62,572 nucleotides of DNA from an uncultured Cellulophaga sp. (GTDB lineage Bacteria > Bacteroidota > Bacteroidia > Flavobacteriales > Flavobacteriaceae). Shown piece by piece: positions 47,758 through 56,703 of the stretch. The position numbers were made by a program, and so were the translations under genes. A model generated the notes under the pieces. It did no database searches. It was not told where the DNA came from and was given only the letters and a program-made list of their open reading frames with translations. The first letter of the stretch is position 1. Each line of letters opens with the position of its first letter. The stretch lies in the NCBI GenBank assembly GCA_947491225.1, contig CANLIE010000015.1, positions 1-62,572 on the forward strand, written 5' to 3'.

Positions 47758-47839
47758 TATTTATTTGTCTTATTCTTACTACCATAAGCAGGCACTAATA
47801 ATTTATATTTTACAACCTTAAAATTTATGAATACTCAAT

Positions 47840-48193
47840 CTATAAGAGGAGAACATTTATGCCCTTATCGCTCTTGGCAATTATCCACCTATAGGGGTTA
47901 TATATACTTAATTTATTAAATTTAAATAGGTTTTGAGAATCAAAATATTTATTGAAGTAAGAAAACAACAGTAGAATGTTATATTCTCCTACTATTTTAA
48001 AATTAAGGTTACTTATAAACAAACAAGTTAAATCTTGCTTATTTACTGTACCATCATAACATACTGTAGCAGCTGATTTGCCTATAGTATAACGAAGCCA
48101 TTTCTCTTTACTAAATTGATCAAAGTCAATATTTTGTGAATAACTCACATAACTTAACATAAGAAAGAATAATAGGCATAAATACTTGATCAA
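47840..48193 (-). pseudogene. Truncated 5' remnant of the 821-aa outer-membrane protein gene
   Basis: A 117-codon frame whose first 105 or so residues follow those of the protein at 59882-62347: same TTG start context, same signal (IKYLCLL), then EKWLRY, YDGT.N.QDLT, LNF.I.G.Y.I and FKFN.LS. It stops after GINVLLL, where the full protein goes on for 700 residues. Many substitutions show it is old. The upstream 70 bp also match the other copy. It may still be expressed as a small exported protein, but is best read as a remnant. Confidence 0.8.
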
Positions 48194-48263
48194 ATTACTT
48201 TTTTTTGCTAAAGTAAAATAAAATCATATGCAAAAAAGGAGTTTTCGTTGAAAGGCATACTTT
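48194..48263 (-). repeat. Upstream region shared with the 821-aa gene
   Basis: About 70 bp that align with 62348-62416 with few mismatches (shared pieces include GCTAAAGTAAAATAAAAT and GGAGTTTTCGTTGAAA). This shows that a block carrying promoter and gene start was duplicated. It presumably holds the promoter for both genes. Confidence 0.8.
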
Positions 48264-48443
48264 ATGTTGGATAATGTGCTTTTTATGTTGTTATCCTTCA
48301 ATATGTAAATATACAATTTAGAAGGAATCATATAATAATACTTTTAGTAAAGGTAAAACATATCTAAATTAGAACTTAGTCAAAAACATTAATCTATCAT
48401 TTATGTTATTGTGTGTCTGTTAAATGATGTAAGGTTAAGTAGA

Positions 48444-48528
48444 GTGTTATTCTAAACTTGTTTCAGAATCTTATTCTACTGTAAACCAAATCTCTGCAAT
48501 GTTACCCTGAAATAAATTCAGGGTAACG
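48444..48528. repeat. Dispersed intergenic hairpin repeat, copy 2
   Basis: Aligns with 19941-20024. The right part folds on its own as GTTACCCTGAA (48501-48511) / TTCAGGGTAAC (48517-48527) with loop ATAAA. It lies in the 433-bp gap between the remnant and the XRE gene, where the rest of the sequence holds the two upstream regions. Confidence 0.8.
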
Positions 48529-48554
48529 TAGTAATTATATGACTAAAATTTGAT

Positions 48555-48585
48555 TTTGATAGAGCAAAAAAGTGTTATACATTTG
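48555..48585 (+). promoter_or_regulatory. Promoter of the XRE/HD operon
   Basis: TTTG (48555-48558), a 19-bp gap, then TACATTTG (48578-48585), an exact match to the Bacteroidetes TTTG / TAnnTTTG promoter form. Confidence 0.7.
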
Positions 48586-48601
48586 TATGAACAGTGTTTT
48601 T

Positions 48602-48620
48602 TACGCTGTATTAAAGCGTA
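48602..48620. promoter_or_regulatory. Inverted repeat before the XRE gene (candidate operator)
   Basis: TACGCT (48602-48607) / AGCGTA (48615-48620) with a 7-bp spacer, located between the promoter and the ATG at 48627. Suits autorepression by the XRE regulator; not proven. Confidence 0.5.
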
Positions 48621-48626
48621 TAGGAT

Positions 48627-48953
48627 ATGACTTTTGGTAAAAAAGTAGCTGTAGAAAGAAAGAAAAAAGGATACTCACAAGAAGAGTTAGCCAAAAAAGT
48701 TGGCACTATAAGTGTAACCATTGGAAGGTATGAAAGGGATGAGATTAAACCGTCTATTGATATTGCTAGTAAGTTAGCTGATGCTCTAGAGGTTTCACTA
48801 GACTATCTTACTGGTAAAACAGATATAGAAATGGATAAAGACATTAAAAAAAGAATCTTAGAAGTGTTTAAATTTAATGACGAAGATAGAGCTAGCCTAT
48901 ATTCTGTTATTGATGCTTTTATCGCTAAAAGAAAAATTCAATCTATTTTGTAG
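48627..48953 (+). CDS. XRE family helix-turn-helix regulator
   Basis: A 108-residue DNA-binding protein. Residues about 5-62 form the Cro/C1-type helix-turn-helix (YSQEELAKKVGTISVTIGRYERDEIKPS), followed by a short helical tail (KRILEVFKFNDEDRASLYSVIDAFI). It resembles regulators of mobile elements and of toxin or restriction systems. The start follows a TAGGAT purine-rich site. Its TAG stop overlaps the next gene's GTG by 1 base. Confidence 0.9.
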   Translation: MTFGKKVAVERKKKGYSQEELAKKVGTISVTIGRYERDEIKPSIDIASKLADALEVSLDYLTGKTDIEMDKDIKKRILEVFKFNDEDRASLYSVIDAFIAKRKIQSIL

Positions 48954-49576
48954 TGTCAGATTTCCTTAAAAATAACTGGAATAATTTAACTGATAATTTA
49001 TCTATTATCAAAAATGAGTATTACCAAGAGTTAATACAGCTTTATTCTTCTAAAAATAGATTCTACCACAACCCGAACCATATTGAAGTACTTTTAAAAC
49101 TATCTAAAGAATACAGCCACCTATTAAATTCTTCACAAACAATTGATTTTACTATTTGGTATCACGATGCAATTTATGACGCTTCTAAAAGTAACAATGA
49201 AGAAAAAAGTGCTGAACTAGCTAAAATCCATTTAACACAACTAGGATTAAGTGAAGAGCTGATTAATAACTGCTACAACTTAATTATTGCTACCAAAACA
49301 CATGCGTTAAATGATAAACTAAATTCTTTTGATGCTCAATTTTTATTAGATATTGACCTTTCTATTCTTGCTGTTGAAAGGAATAAATACATTGAATACA
49401 CCAAACAAATTAGACAGGAATATAAGATGTATCCTGATTTCCTTTACAATAAAGGACGTGAAAAAGTATTAAACCATTTTCTTGAAATGGATAACATTTA
49501 CAAAACCGAACTTTTTCAAAATCTGTGGGAAGAAAAAGCGAAAGATAACCTTAACTATGAAATTTCTTTATTGTAA
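48953..49576 (+). CDS. HD-domain phosphohydrolase-like protein (COG4339 type)
   Basis: A 207-residue predicted metal-dependent HD-superfamily protein. Key pieces: RFYHNPNHIEVLL (His ligand), FTIWYHDAIYD (the HD pair), NEEKSAELAK, and LDIDLSILAV (later Asp). The start is GTG at 48953, overlapping the XRE stop by 1 base, which implies coupled translation. Substrate unknown. Its last 22 bp overlap the end of the convergent candidate immunity gene. Confidence 0.85.
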   Translation: MSDFLKNNWNNLTDNLSIIKNEYYQELIQLYSSKNRFYHNPNHIEVLLKLSKEYSHLLNSSQTIDFTIWYHDAIYDASKSNNEEKSAELAKIHLTQLGLSEELINNCYNLIIATKTHALNDKLNSFDAQFLLDIDLSILAVERNKYIEYTKQIRQEYKMYPDFLYNKGREKVLNHFLEMDNIYKTELFQNLWEEKAKDNLNYEISLL

Positions 49577-49878
49577 TCAGTTTTGATTATTTGATACTTT
49601 ATTGTTTTCTCAAAAGTTATAGGGTCTTCTTTAGATTCTGACACTTTTCTAATATAACCCAATTCAACTAATTTTTCTAAATCTTTCTCTCCATACCCAT
49701 CCCACCCTGTAGGAATATTATAGTTTAAGTGTAACATATTATTTGAAATTGACAAAGATTGAGTTGGCAAATCATAAATCCATTCAGAATTTAATATTAT
49801 TTCTCTAGATTTTAAATCTTTAGAAGCTCTTAATAGTTCTTTCAAAAAAGAAAATAGTGCGGTTTCATCTAATGCCAT
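49555..49878 (-). CDS. Small cytosolic protein, candidate immunity protein
   Basis: A 107-residue protein with no signal peptide and no membrane segment. It has a helical start (ETALFSFLKELLRASKDL), then a beta-rich part (SLSISNNMLHLNYNIP, TGWDGYGEKDLEKLVELGYI). I recognise no family. It starts 2 bp after the stop of the large protein that has a protease-like motif and an unrelated C-terminal tip. Small cytosolic genes placed right after a large exported gene with a variable end are typically immunity genes; the role is inference. Confidence 0.7.
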   Translation of the reverse strand: MALDETALFSFLKELLRASKDLKSREIILNSEWIYDLPTQSLSISNNMLHLNYNIPTGWDGYGEKDLEKLVELGYIRKVSESKEDPITFEKTIKYQIIKTDYNKEIS

Positions 49879-49880
49879 AA

Positions 49881-52800
49881 TTAATACATTCTATACTTTT
49901 TCAAAACTGGTAATACATCATCTCCTAATGTTTTATATAATGCAGCACCCAATTGTTCTTTTGTTCCAAGTGGAGTTGAAGCACCTCTTATTATGTTGTC
50001 ATAAGCTTCATTTCCTGGGTCTAATCCTTTCAAGTCTTTTTGTCTTTTTAAAGCTCCCTCCCAAGTTTGCCCCAATTCATCTCCCCAACCATTCGCAGTA
50101 TACCTACTATTATTAAAATCAAAGATGTGTTCCAATAAATCATCTGGAGTAGCTCCTTTATAATCGGTTGAAATCTTTCTTCTTCTTGCACTTATTGTTT
50201 GTGCTACTTCTAATTTAGGTTTTCCTTGAGCTAATAACTTATCAACTTCACCTTTCAACGATTTAACTACTTCTATATATTCATTTCGAAGTTTTCCTTT
50301 ACTTAAGTAATTTGTTAATTCATCAATATTATTAGAACGAATATCATTTTTCCATACATCAAATAAATTATCATCTTGTAATTTCTTAAGCACATCATCA
50401 GAAGCATTTGCAAAATCATCTAAGAATTGAGGTTTTAAAATATCATCTAAACCATTTACCGAGTTATCTAGACTAGGAAACTTTTTGAGTTTAGTTAATA
50501 ATCCACTCCCCGCGTCAGCCAATTTCTTCCCTGCTAAAACTTCTAGTTCCTTTCTAGTGTTAGCAGGTATGCCTGAATACCCAAGAGCATCCTTAGCACT
50601 TTGCCTAATAATTCTTTGTGTTAATAAATCTGAAGATAATGAGCCAAGTTGTAGCCAGAAATTTATTTTTTTTATTTTTTGACAAGATTCTTCATTACCA
50701 TTACAGATGGTACTGTAATTTAAGATAATATCTAATGCAGAAGTTGTAATTTCTACCCCCAGTATAGTTGCTTTGGTAGCTTTATATACTCCTGATAAGT
50801 TTCTTAAGGCGGAGATTTCACCAACACCAGTAACCATTAATAAAGAGTCAAAAGTTAATCCCCAAGCAGCAGCTCTTGCGTTAGCATCCTTTATGTCTTC
50901 AATACCCATAAAGAAAAATACAGGTACAGTATTACTTATAACATTAACTTTATTTTCATCTTCTATGCTATATATTACTATTGGTTGAAATGGATGATAA
51001 GTATACTCATATATCGTAATAGCTTGATCATCCATATTTCCTGGATCTTCTTTTATTACTTTTATAGCCTTATTTGATTTTACAAGCTTAAATTTAAGTT
51101 CTCTAGAGGTAAATCCTCTTTCAAATTTTCCTTTGTCGTCATATCCAATAATTTTTGGAGATTCATTATTAATATAGCTATAAGTAGTGTTATCAGACTT
51201 AGAATAAGAACTATCTTCCCAAAAGCTATAAATAGTGTTTATAAAGCGACTTTTATTGTTTTCGGAACTAACTAAGTTAGAATTATTCATTTTTTGATAA
51301 AGACTAGTAAACACTTCGAATTCATCATAAAGAAAATCTAGAATATAAATCTGTTCTTCTTTAGGAGTTGTTTGCAAAATATCTAAAATTAGATCTTCTC
51401 TAGATTCTAATAAGTTACCTTTTGATAACTCTCTAATAAGCTTTATTCTATTTGGAGTGGAAATTAATTGAGTGGCACAAGCAGCTATACTTTTTAACTT
51501 TAAAAATTCTGATTGTGTAATACCATTTTCAATATTAATTTTAGACCAAACATTCATTAGGTCTTCACGAACCCTCTCCTTTGTTGGATTTATATATGAT
51601 TCAAAATCACTTTTCTGAGTATATATAGTTAGCCCGCCAAATGTATACTTATATTTAAATTTTTTAGGAGGTGTAACATTCATTAAATTATATAACCATT
51701 CTAGATTAGATTTGTCAAAATCTCCTTCTGCTGGTGTAATATTTTTATTGAATATTAATTCTTTTTCATCATCATATTCAACGCAAAATTCAATTGTCTC
51801 ATCTGCTAAATTTATTAAGCTTCTAAACTCACTTATTCTACTTAAGTAACCTTTAATTGTTTGTAATTGAGCAGAATCATCAATATTATTGTTTAAATAT
51901 GCACATCTTATTTCTTGAAATACTTTTTGAACTAACTCATAACTGTCATATTCCCCATCCTCTTCATCTTGGAAAATATAGAATTTTAAATTAGGATCGT
52001 GTATTTGTGCCCAGTCCATATGATTTAAAAGATCTCCTTTGGCATAGTCCATAAGCCAAGGAGTTTTTCCTTTTATATCATTGCCATAAGTTGTAAAAGG
52101 GTGTTGTAAGGCAAAAATACCGTGAGCAACTTCATGCGCTGTTACTTTTGCTAAATCTCCTTTACCTTCTTCATCTGAGCTTAACCCACCATTAAATACA
52201 AAACCAAACTGCCTTTGCAATGGCATAAAGCCAGCAATGTCTTTTGTGGTTTTAAAACCGTCTTTAAAAACAAATACATAATACTTTTTACTACTGTAAT
52301 CTATTTGCTTTTTTAAGTTTTTAATGATTACTTTTTGCTCTTTGTTATAAGCAACAAGCCAAGGGCTGTCTCCAATTTCTAATTTCCCGTCTTCTCCTAG
52401 TAAAGAGATGTCTAAGGCTGCACTCTTGGTTTCAAAGTTTAGTATTGCAATACCTTTTTTAAATATGTCTCCAATTTTTTTGGTATCTGGCAAAGGTGCT
52501 CCATCTACTGATACCAATACCACATCTACGCTTTTCTTAGTAAAGTGCCATAATGTAAACGCCCCTGCAGTCAATTGTTTACCTTCTTCTGTTTTAGAAG
52601 GCACAACGGCATAAATAGTTTCATTTTCTAGACTATAGCGCCCTGTAAGGGTAAGCTCTATTTTACCATTTATTTCTTTAGAAGGTAACACCTCTCCTGT
52701 TTTGGTCTTAAACACGATATCGGACAGTTTGTAAACATTGTCCAATTGTGTAACGTTTGCCATTACCTTTACCGTTTTTTCTTCTTCAATGGATAAATGA

Positions 52801-54731
52801 ATCAATGTATAATCATTGTCATTGCCATCTTTTATGGTATGGTATTCTTTTTTAATTTTGTTGTTTGCAGTCTTTGGCATTGCATCATAACCAGATATTT
52901 GATCATCTTCAAAAGTAACCACAATACCTTTGGCTGTTAAGGACTCTATAGTACCATCTTTTGATACTCCTAAAATGTTTCCTGTAGTTACCCCACCTTC
53001 AGCATCTATTTGGCCTCCTTTTGTTATTTTTCCGTCTTGTGCAACGTGGTACGTATTACCTGCACTATCTACCACGACTATATCATCATCAAGGGGTTCT
53101 GTCTTTTTCTCTCCTGTACTTGGATTGGTAATGATAACGTTACCGTCTTCTATTTTAATATCCTTTTCTGGATCATTGGGATCTATGACAAAATCTACTT
53201 TTACCACTTCCAAATCAGAGCTATCATCTTCAAAAACTTCCCCTACGGCGTCTGTTATATTTCCTGTGGTGTCAATGGCTTCATCAATGTCCAATATGTT
53301 ACCTGCATTGGGGTCGTACATTGTATTTACCACTCCTTCTGCCAACTTCTTGTCTGTGTTGACTAGAACGTTTGTAAACTCTACTCCTACTTTAATACTG
53401 TTTAGGTAAGGGATTGTTACGTATCCTTTGCCTGAAAACCTACCATTGCTCCCTGTTACTTCATTGACCTTAACAGGAAAGTCTCCTGCTATAAAAACAT
53501 CTCCTTTGCTCAACGTGGCTAAAGGGTCTTTGTTGGTCATATTAAAATCAGGGGTAATGCCACATTCATATACACTACCTTGGTTGTCTGTTATATGGGT
53601 GGTAAATTCCTTTGCAGCACTCCAATCACTCTTTGTTATTTTACAGGATTTCTGTATCTGATATTCATAGGTGGTTCCTCCTTTTAAACCCCAAAGGGTT
53701 TCGCTGTTCATTGAGGTTTTGTTCTGAAACCAATTATTGCCTTCGCCCTTTTTACGGTATCGTACTATAAATTCAGGAATTTCTGTGGTATAATCTTCCC
53801 AAAATATGTTTACGTTGGTACTTCCTTTTACTTCATGGTTTATTCCTAAGGGAAGGTCACATGGTTGTGCGTGACTAAAGTAAAATATTTCGCTAAATCC
53901 TTTGTTTTTAAAGAGTCCTATTTCTTCTGTTCCTTTTTTTGCTTTTGCTTGTACTCGCCAGGCATATTTTTTATTTGATAGTAACAAAGGTGCTGATGGA
54001 CCATATAGATATGTAGTGGATGATGTAGTGGTTTGAAATATGGGTACAGAACTTAAAAATGCTTGTTGTGGGTCTACTTGAGTATCCCAGATTTCAACAA
54101 GGGTAAGTTCATATTCTACGTTACTAACATTAATGCTTCTGGGGGTCCATTGAAAAAGAATGTTCTGGGGGTTTGTTTCTTTTACGTTTGCTTTGTCTCT
54201 TGGTAGCATTAATAGTGGGGGCTCATTTTGAAAAACAAGGCTGGTTACACAGCTGCGGCTGGACAATTGGCTGCCAGATAGGGCGTCTAATACCTCAAAA
54301 CAGAATTTATAGGTGCCTTCTGGGATGTCACTACCATATACTGTTGGGGAAATTCCTGATATGTTCTGATATTCATAATAGGGAGATAATTCTGCATTGG
54401 TTAAAACCAATGGTACTCCTCCTTCTAAAAACAAAGGGGTTGCCCCTATTACATTTTCTTTGCTCTGAAAAGAAATTCCATTGCCTTTAAAAGAAATTCT
54501 TAATAGTACTTGCCTGTTAGATATATTAAGGTCGTTTAGAATAATTTGTACTCGTAATGGACCGCTTATACTACCCGCATCTGTATAATCTGAAAAATAA
54601 ATCGGGGCTGGAGGATTTACCTGGGGGATTACTTGTACAGGAAACGATTGGGCAGATAAGCCTAAACTACTGAATAATAGCAACACAAACAAACCTAAAA
54701 ATCTGTTTTTAAATGCGGAAAACTCATTCAT
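49881..54731 (-). CDS. Large exported protein A: fibronectin-like N-terminus, zincin-like motif, C-terminal candidate toxin
   Basis: A 1616-residue protein from the ATG at 54731, which opens the signal peptide (NRFLGLFVLLLFSSLGLSAQ). The frame extends to 54764 (ATG) and 54800 (TTG). Residues 27-497 are nearly identical to protein B and contain fibronectin type III-like segments resembling the domain annotated TANFOR in Bacteroidetes. At about 866-894 lies a zinc-protease pattern: HEVAHGIFALQH with a Met-turn-like WLMDYA 15-20 residues later. The following 600 residues are helical and unfamiliar; a hydrophobic stretch lies near 1300-1400. The last 120 residues (NGWGDELGQTWEGALKRQ) are compact and resemble a toxin tip in position only. 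There is no T9SS tail. Confidence 0.8.
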   Translation of the reverse strand: MNEFSAFKNRFLGLFVLLLFSSLGLSAQSFPVQVIPQVNPPAPIYFSDYTDAGSISGPLRVQIILNDLNISNRQVLLRISFKGNGISFQSKENVIGATPLFLEGGVPLVLTNAELSPYYEYQNISGISPTVYGSDIPEGTYKFCFEVLDALSGSQLSSRSCVTSLVFQNEPPLLMLPRDKANVKETNPQNILFQWTPRSINVSNVEYELTLVEIWDTQVDPQQAFLSSVPIFQTTTSSTTYLYGPSAPLLLSNKKYAWRVQAKAKKGTEEIGLFKNKGFSEIFYFSHAQPCDLPLGINHEVKGSTNVNIFWEDYTTEIPEFIVRYRKKGEGNNWFQNKTSMNSETLWGLKGGTTYEYQIQKSCKITKSDWSAAKEFTTHITDNQGSVYECGITPDFNMTNKDPLATLSKGDVFIAGDFPVKVNEVTGSNGRFSGKGYVTIPYLNSIKVGVEFTNVLVNTDKKLAEGVVNTMYDPNAGNILDIDEAIDTTGNITDAVGEVFEDDSSDLEVVKVDFVIDPNDPEKDIKIEDGNVIITNPSTGEKKTEPLDDDIVVVDSAGNTYHVAQDGKITKGGQIDAEGGVTTGNILGVSKDGTIESLTAKGIVVTFEDDQISGYDAMPKTANNKIKKEYHTIKDGNDNDYTLIHLSIEEEKTVKVMANVTQLDNVYKLSDIVFKTKTGEVLPSKEINGKIELTLTGRYSLENETIYAVVPSKTEEGKQLTAGAFTLWHFTKKSVDVVLVSVDGAPLPDTKKIGDIFKKGIAILNFETKSAALDISLLGEDGKLEIGDSPWLVAYNKEQKVIIKNLKKQIDYSSKKYYVFVFKDGFKTTKDIAGFMPLQRQFGFVFNGGLSSDEEGKGDLAKVTAHEVAHGIFALQHPFTTYGNDIKGKTPWLMDYAKGDLLNHMDWAQIHDPNLKFYIFQDEEDGEYDSYELVQKVFQEIRCAYLNNNIDDSAQLQTIKGYLSRISEFRSLINLADETIEFCVEYDDEKELIFNKNITPAEGDFDKSNLEWLYNLMNVTPPKKFKYKYTFGGLTIYTQKSDFESYINPTKERVREDLMNVWSKINIENGITQSEFLKLKSIAACATQLISTPNRIKLIRELSKGNLLESREDLILDILQTTPKEEQIYILDFLYDEFEVFTSLYQKMNNSNLVSSENNKSRFINTIYSFWEDSSYSKSDNTTYSYINNESPKIIGYDDKGKFERGFTSRELKFKLVKSNKAIKVIKEDPGNMDDQAITIYEYTYHPFQPIVIYSIEDENKVNVISNTVPVFFFMGIEDIKDANARAAAWGLTFDSLLMVTGVGEISALRNLSGVYKATKATILGVEITTSALDIILNYSTICNGNEESCQKIKKINFWLQLGSLSSDLLTQRIIRQSAKDALGYSGIPANTRKELEVLAGKKLADAGSGLLTKLKKFPSLDNSVNGLDDILKPQFLDDFANASDDVLKKLQDDNLFDVWKNDIRSNNIDELTNYLSKGKLRNEYIEVVKSLKGEVDKLLAQGKPKLEVAQTISARRRKISTDYKGATPDDLLEHIFDFNNSRYTANGWGDELGQTWEGALKRQKDLKGLDPGNEAYDNIIRGASTPLGTKEQLGAALYKTLGDDVLPVLKKYRMY
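53242..54653 (-). repeat. 1,412-bp duplicated segment, copy in protein A
   Basis: Aligns without gaps to 58319-59730 at constant offset 5077. By eye I see two base differences near the 3' end and otherwise identity. It stops abruptly at both ends: inside the signal peptide region, and at the codons for DAVG(E/D). Confidence 0.92.
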
Positions 54732-54852
54732 TTTAACAGGTAATAAATTATATGTTTTTATCATATTATTCTTGTATACAGGGGTTATCTTTTTACTCAA
54801 ATATAATCTAATACTGGCTGTAACAGTAATGTTTACGCTTTCTTAATTATTT

Positions 54853-55479
54853 TTATTCCAAATATTTACTTAGTACTATTTTGTTTTGCTGTATAACTTC
54901 TGCTAGTTTTTCTATGTTTAAAGCTCCATTTACATCTTTAACTAAAGGCTTTAACTTATTAATTTCCGAATATTCAGGGTTATCATTAGTGTCATAAAAC
55001 AGAAATAGCGTATTAACATTTGTACTTAATACAATTTGCTCTAAGAGTTTTACTTCTACACTTGAGTCAGTAAGTTCTTTCCAATTTTCAGCTATTTCAG
55101 TAGCTTTAAAAATTAAATCCTTTGATACTGTATTGTTTAAACGTGTTTTATATTTAATAAAACAAATACGTTCATTCTTAATATCTATAAGTAAACGTGA
55201 ACTCATAATAATTTCAAATGATATAGAATCCTTTTTATTGTTTGAAAGGTTTTTAACATATAGATCCGTTAACAATCCTTCTGGTATTGAAGATCTTAAT
55301 TTTCTAATAATTATTGAATCTTCTTTGCTAGCGTTTATTTTGTAGTCATAAATGTTAGTGTAAGAATATTCTTTATCAAAAGTTATTTTACTTTTTTCTC
55401 CAATAAATTTTTTGTAGTCTAACTGTGAAAACACAACATGTGACAACAAAAAGAATATTATAATGATTTTAATCTTCAT
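54853..55479 (-). CDS. Exported protein of unknown function
   Basis: A 208-residue protein with a signal peptide (KIIIIFFLLSHVVFSQ). The rest is a charged alpha/beta region, with KDSISFEIIMSSRLLIDI in the middle. No family recognised. The frame runs upstream to 55542, but the ATG at 55479 opens the signal peptide and avoids a 44-bp overlap with the preceding gene. It is the last of three small genes between proteins B and A. Confidence 0.75.
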   Translation of the reverse strand: MKIKIIIIFFLLSHVVFSQLDYKKFIGEKSKITFDKEYSYTNIYDYKINASKEDSIIIRKLRSSIPEGLLTDLYVKNLSNNKKDSISFEIIMSSRLLIDIKNERICFIKYKTRLNNTVSKDLIFKATEIAENWKELTDSSVEVKLLEQIVLSTNVNTLFLFYDTNDNPEYSEINKLKPLVKDVNGALNIEKLAEVIQQNKIVLSKYLE

Positions 55480-55498
55480 ACTCTTATTTTTAAAAATT

Positions 55499-56203
55499 TT
55501 ACCAAGATTTTGGATCTTTATACATTGTAATTTTTTCTTCATCTATTTTAGGACTGTACCAACTAGTAAATTCTTTTTCTAAAAGTGATAATTCTAAGCC
55601 TGTTTCATTTGTAACTCTTTCAGTTATGTCTATTATATCCATATTATCTGAATTTTGTAAAATAATGCCTTTTAACACCTCTGTTTTCATTCGCATCACT
55701 ATAATAGAAAGAGTTGACAATGAAGGATGAGAGGTTTTTTGCCATCTACCATCAACTAGCTGCATAACGATAACGCCTGATAATACCTCTGCATCTTCAA
55801 AATGAGTGAAGAATTTTATAATAGCCGTAGGTATACCTCCAACATTTAGATTTAATCTATGTATAAGTTCAAAATAGTTTTTAGTCCTATCCATTGATTT
55901 TATTTTATCAAAATGACTTTGCCTTTTCTCTGAAGCCTTTTCTGCACCTCCCAAAGTATTGTAATTTACCCATTCTTGATTTGTCGCAGAAATGATTGAT
56001 TCCAATAATTGCTCTGGATATTTATTAGTTACATCTTCTTGTCTCTTATAAATTGCTTTAGCATAAGTATTTTTTGAGTATTCAAAAAAAGAAATTTCTG
56101 ATTCCTCAGAATAACTTAAAATTAAGTTAGCATCTTCTTGTTGTGATCTTACAAGACTACAAGTAATAAATGCAATGAATAGTAGATATTTTATTTTTTT
56201 CAT
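55499..56203 (-). CDS. Exported protein of unknown function
   Basis: A 234-residue protein with a signal peptide (KYLLFIAFITCSLVRSQ) and a helical body; the section around FELIHRLNLNVGGIPTAIIKF and SGVIVMQLVDGRWQKTSHPSLS might bind a partner. The ATG at 56203 forms an ATGA overlap with the stop of the 166-aa gene and is preferred over 56224. No family recognised. It may be an accessory or immunity-type protein for protein B. Confidence 0.75.
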   Translation of the reverse strand: MKKIKYLLFIAFITCSLVRSQQEDANLILSYSEESEISFFEYSKNTYAKAIYKRQEDVTNKYPEQLLESIISATNQEWVNYNTLGGAEKASEKRQSHFDKIKSMDRTKNYFELIHRLNLNVGGIPTAIIKFFTHFEDAEVLSGVIVMQLVDGRWQKTSHPSLSTLSIIVMRMKTEVLKGIILQNSDNMDIIDITERVTNETGLELSLLEKEFTSWYSPKIDEEKITMYKDPKSW

Positions 56204-56700
56204 TTCTTTTTTGGTTTTCTCCATTCTATTATTTGTTTTCTTATTCCGTAAGCAGAAATTCCTAATAAAATGGTATTAATGATAATTTGTAGTGAGTATC
56301 CGCCAGTATCTATATATTTCTGATCTTCTTTAGCATATTTATCTTCTAGACTTTTATGATGCCATATTAAAATTGAATCTCCAACATTTTTTTCTGTTTT
56401 TAAAAAATGATTCAAATGTTCTTTTTCTGGTTCAAATACAATTAATGTATTTTCATCATTAACAAGCTCTATTTTATTTCTGTTATCATTATAATAAATT
56501 TCATATCGATAAGCATTTGACGGCCCATCTATATTTGAACTTTCTATGGCTAATGAATCAATTTTGAATTTAGTTTTTTTGTATTCGTTTTTATATATTA
56601 ATTCTTTTGTTCTATTTTTTATTTGAATTATATAAAAAGGAGTAAAAATAATTATAATTAAACATATAAGAGTTAATAATATTTTTAATACTTTTTTCAT
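56200..56700 (-). CDS. Membrane protein of unknown function with two helices
   Basis: A 166-residue protein with an N-terminal helix (residues about 5-27), an extracytoplasmic beta-rich domain (about 45-120, AYRYEIYYNDNRNKIELV), and a C-terminal helix (about 133-152) ending in a basic tail. It starts 4 bp after protein B and its TGA overlaps the next ATG. The position directly after protein B makes a membrane-bound immunity role possible. Confidence 0.7.
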   Translation of the reverse strand: MKKVLKILLTLICLIIIIFTPFYIIQIKNRTKELIYKNEYKKTKFKIDSLAIESSNIDGPSNAYRYEIYYNDNRNKIELVNDENTLIVFEPEKEHLNHFLKTEKNVGDSILIWHHKSLEDKYAKEDQKYIDTGGYSLQIIINTILLGISAYGIRKQIIEWRKPKKK

Positions 56701-56703
56701 AAA

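Noticed and set aside
48953-49576. HD protein as a HEPN/HD or cyclic-nucleotide defence enzyme
   Set aside because: The motif pattern fits the general COG4339 hydrolase group; nothing nearby belongs to known CBASS or similar systems.
49881-50250. Assignment of the protein A C-terminal tip to a named nuclease or deaminase toxin family
   Set aside because: No catalytic motif I can defend; only the position suggests a toxin.
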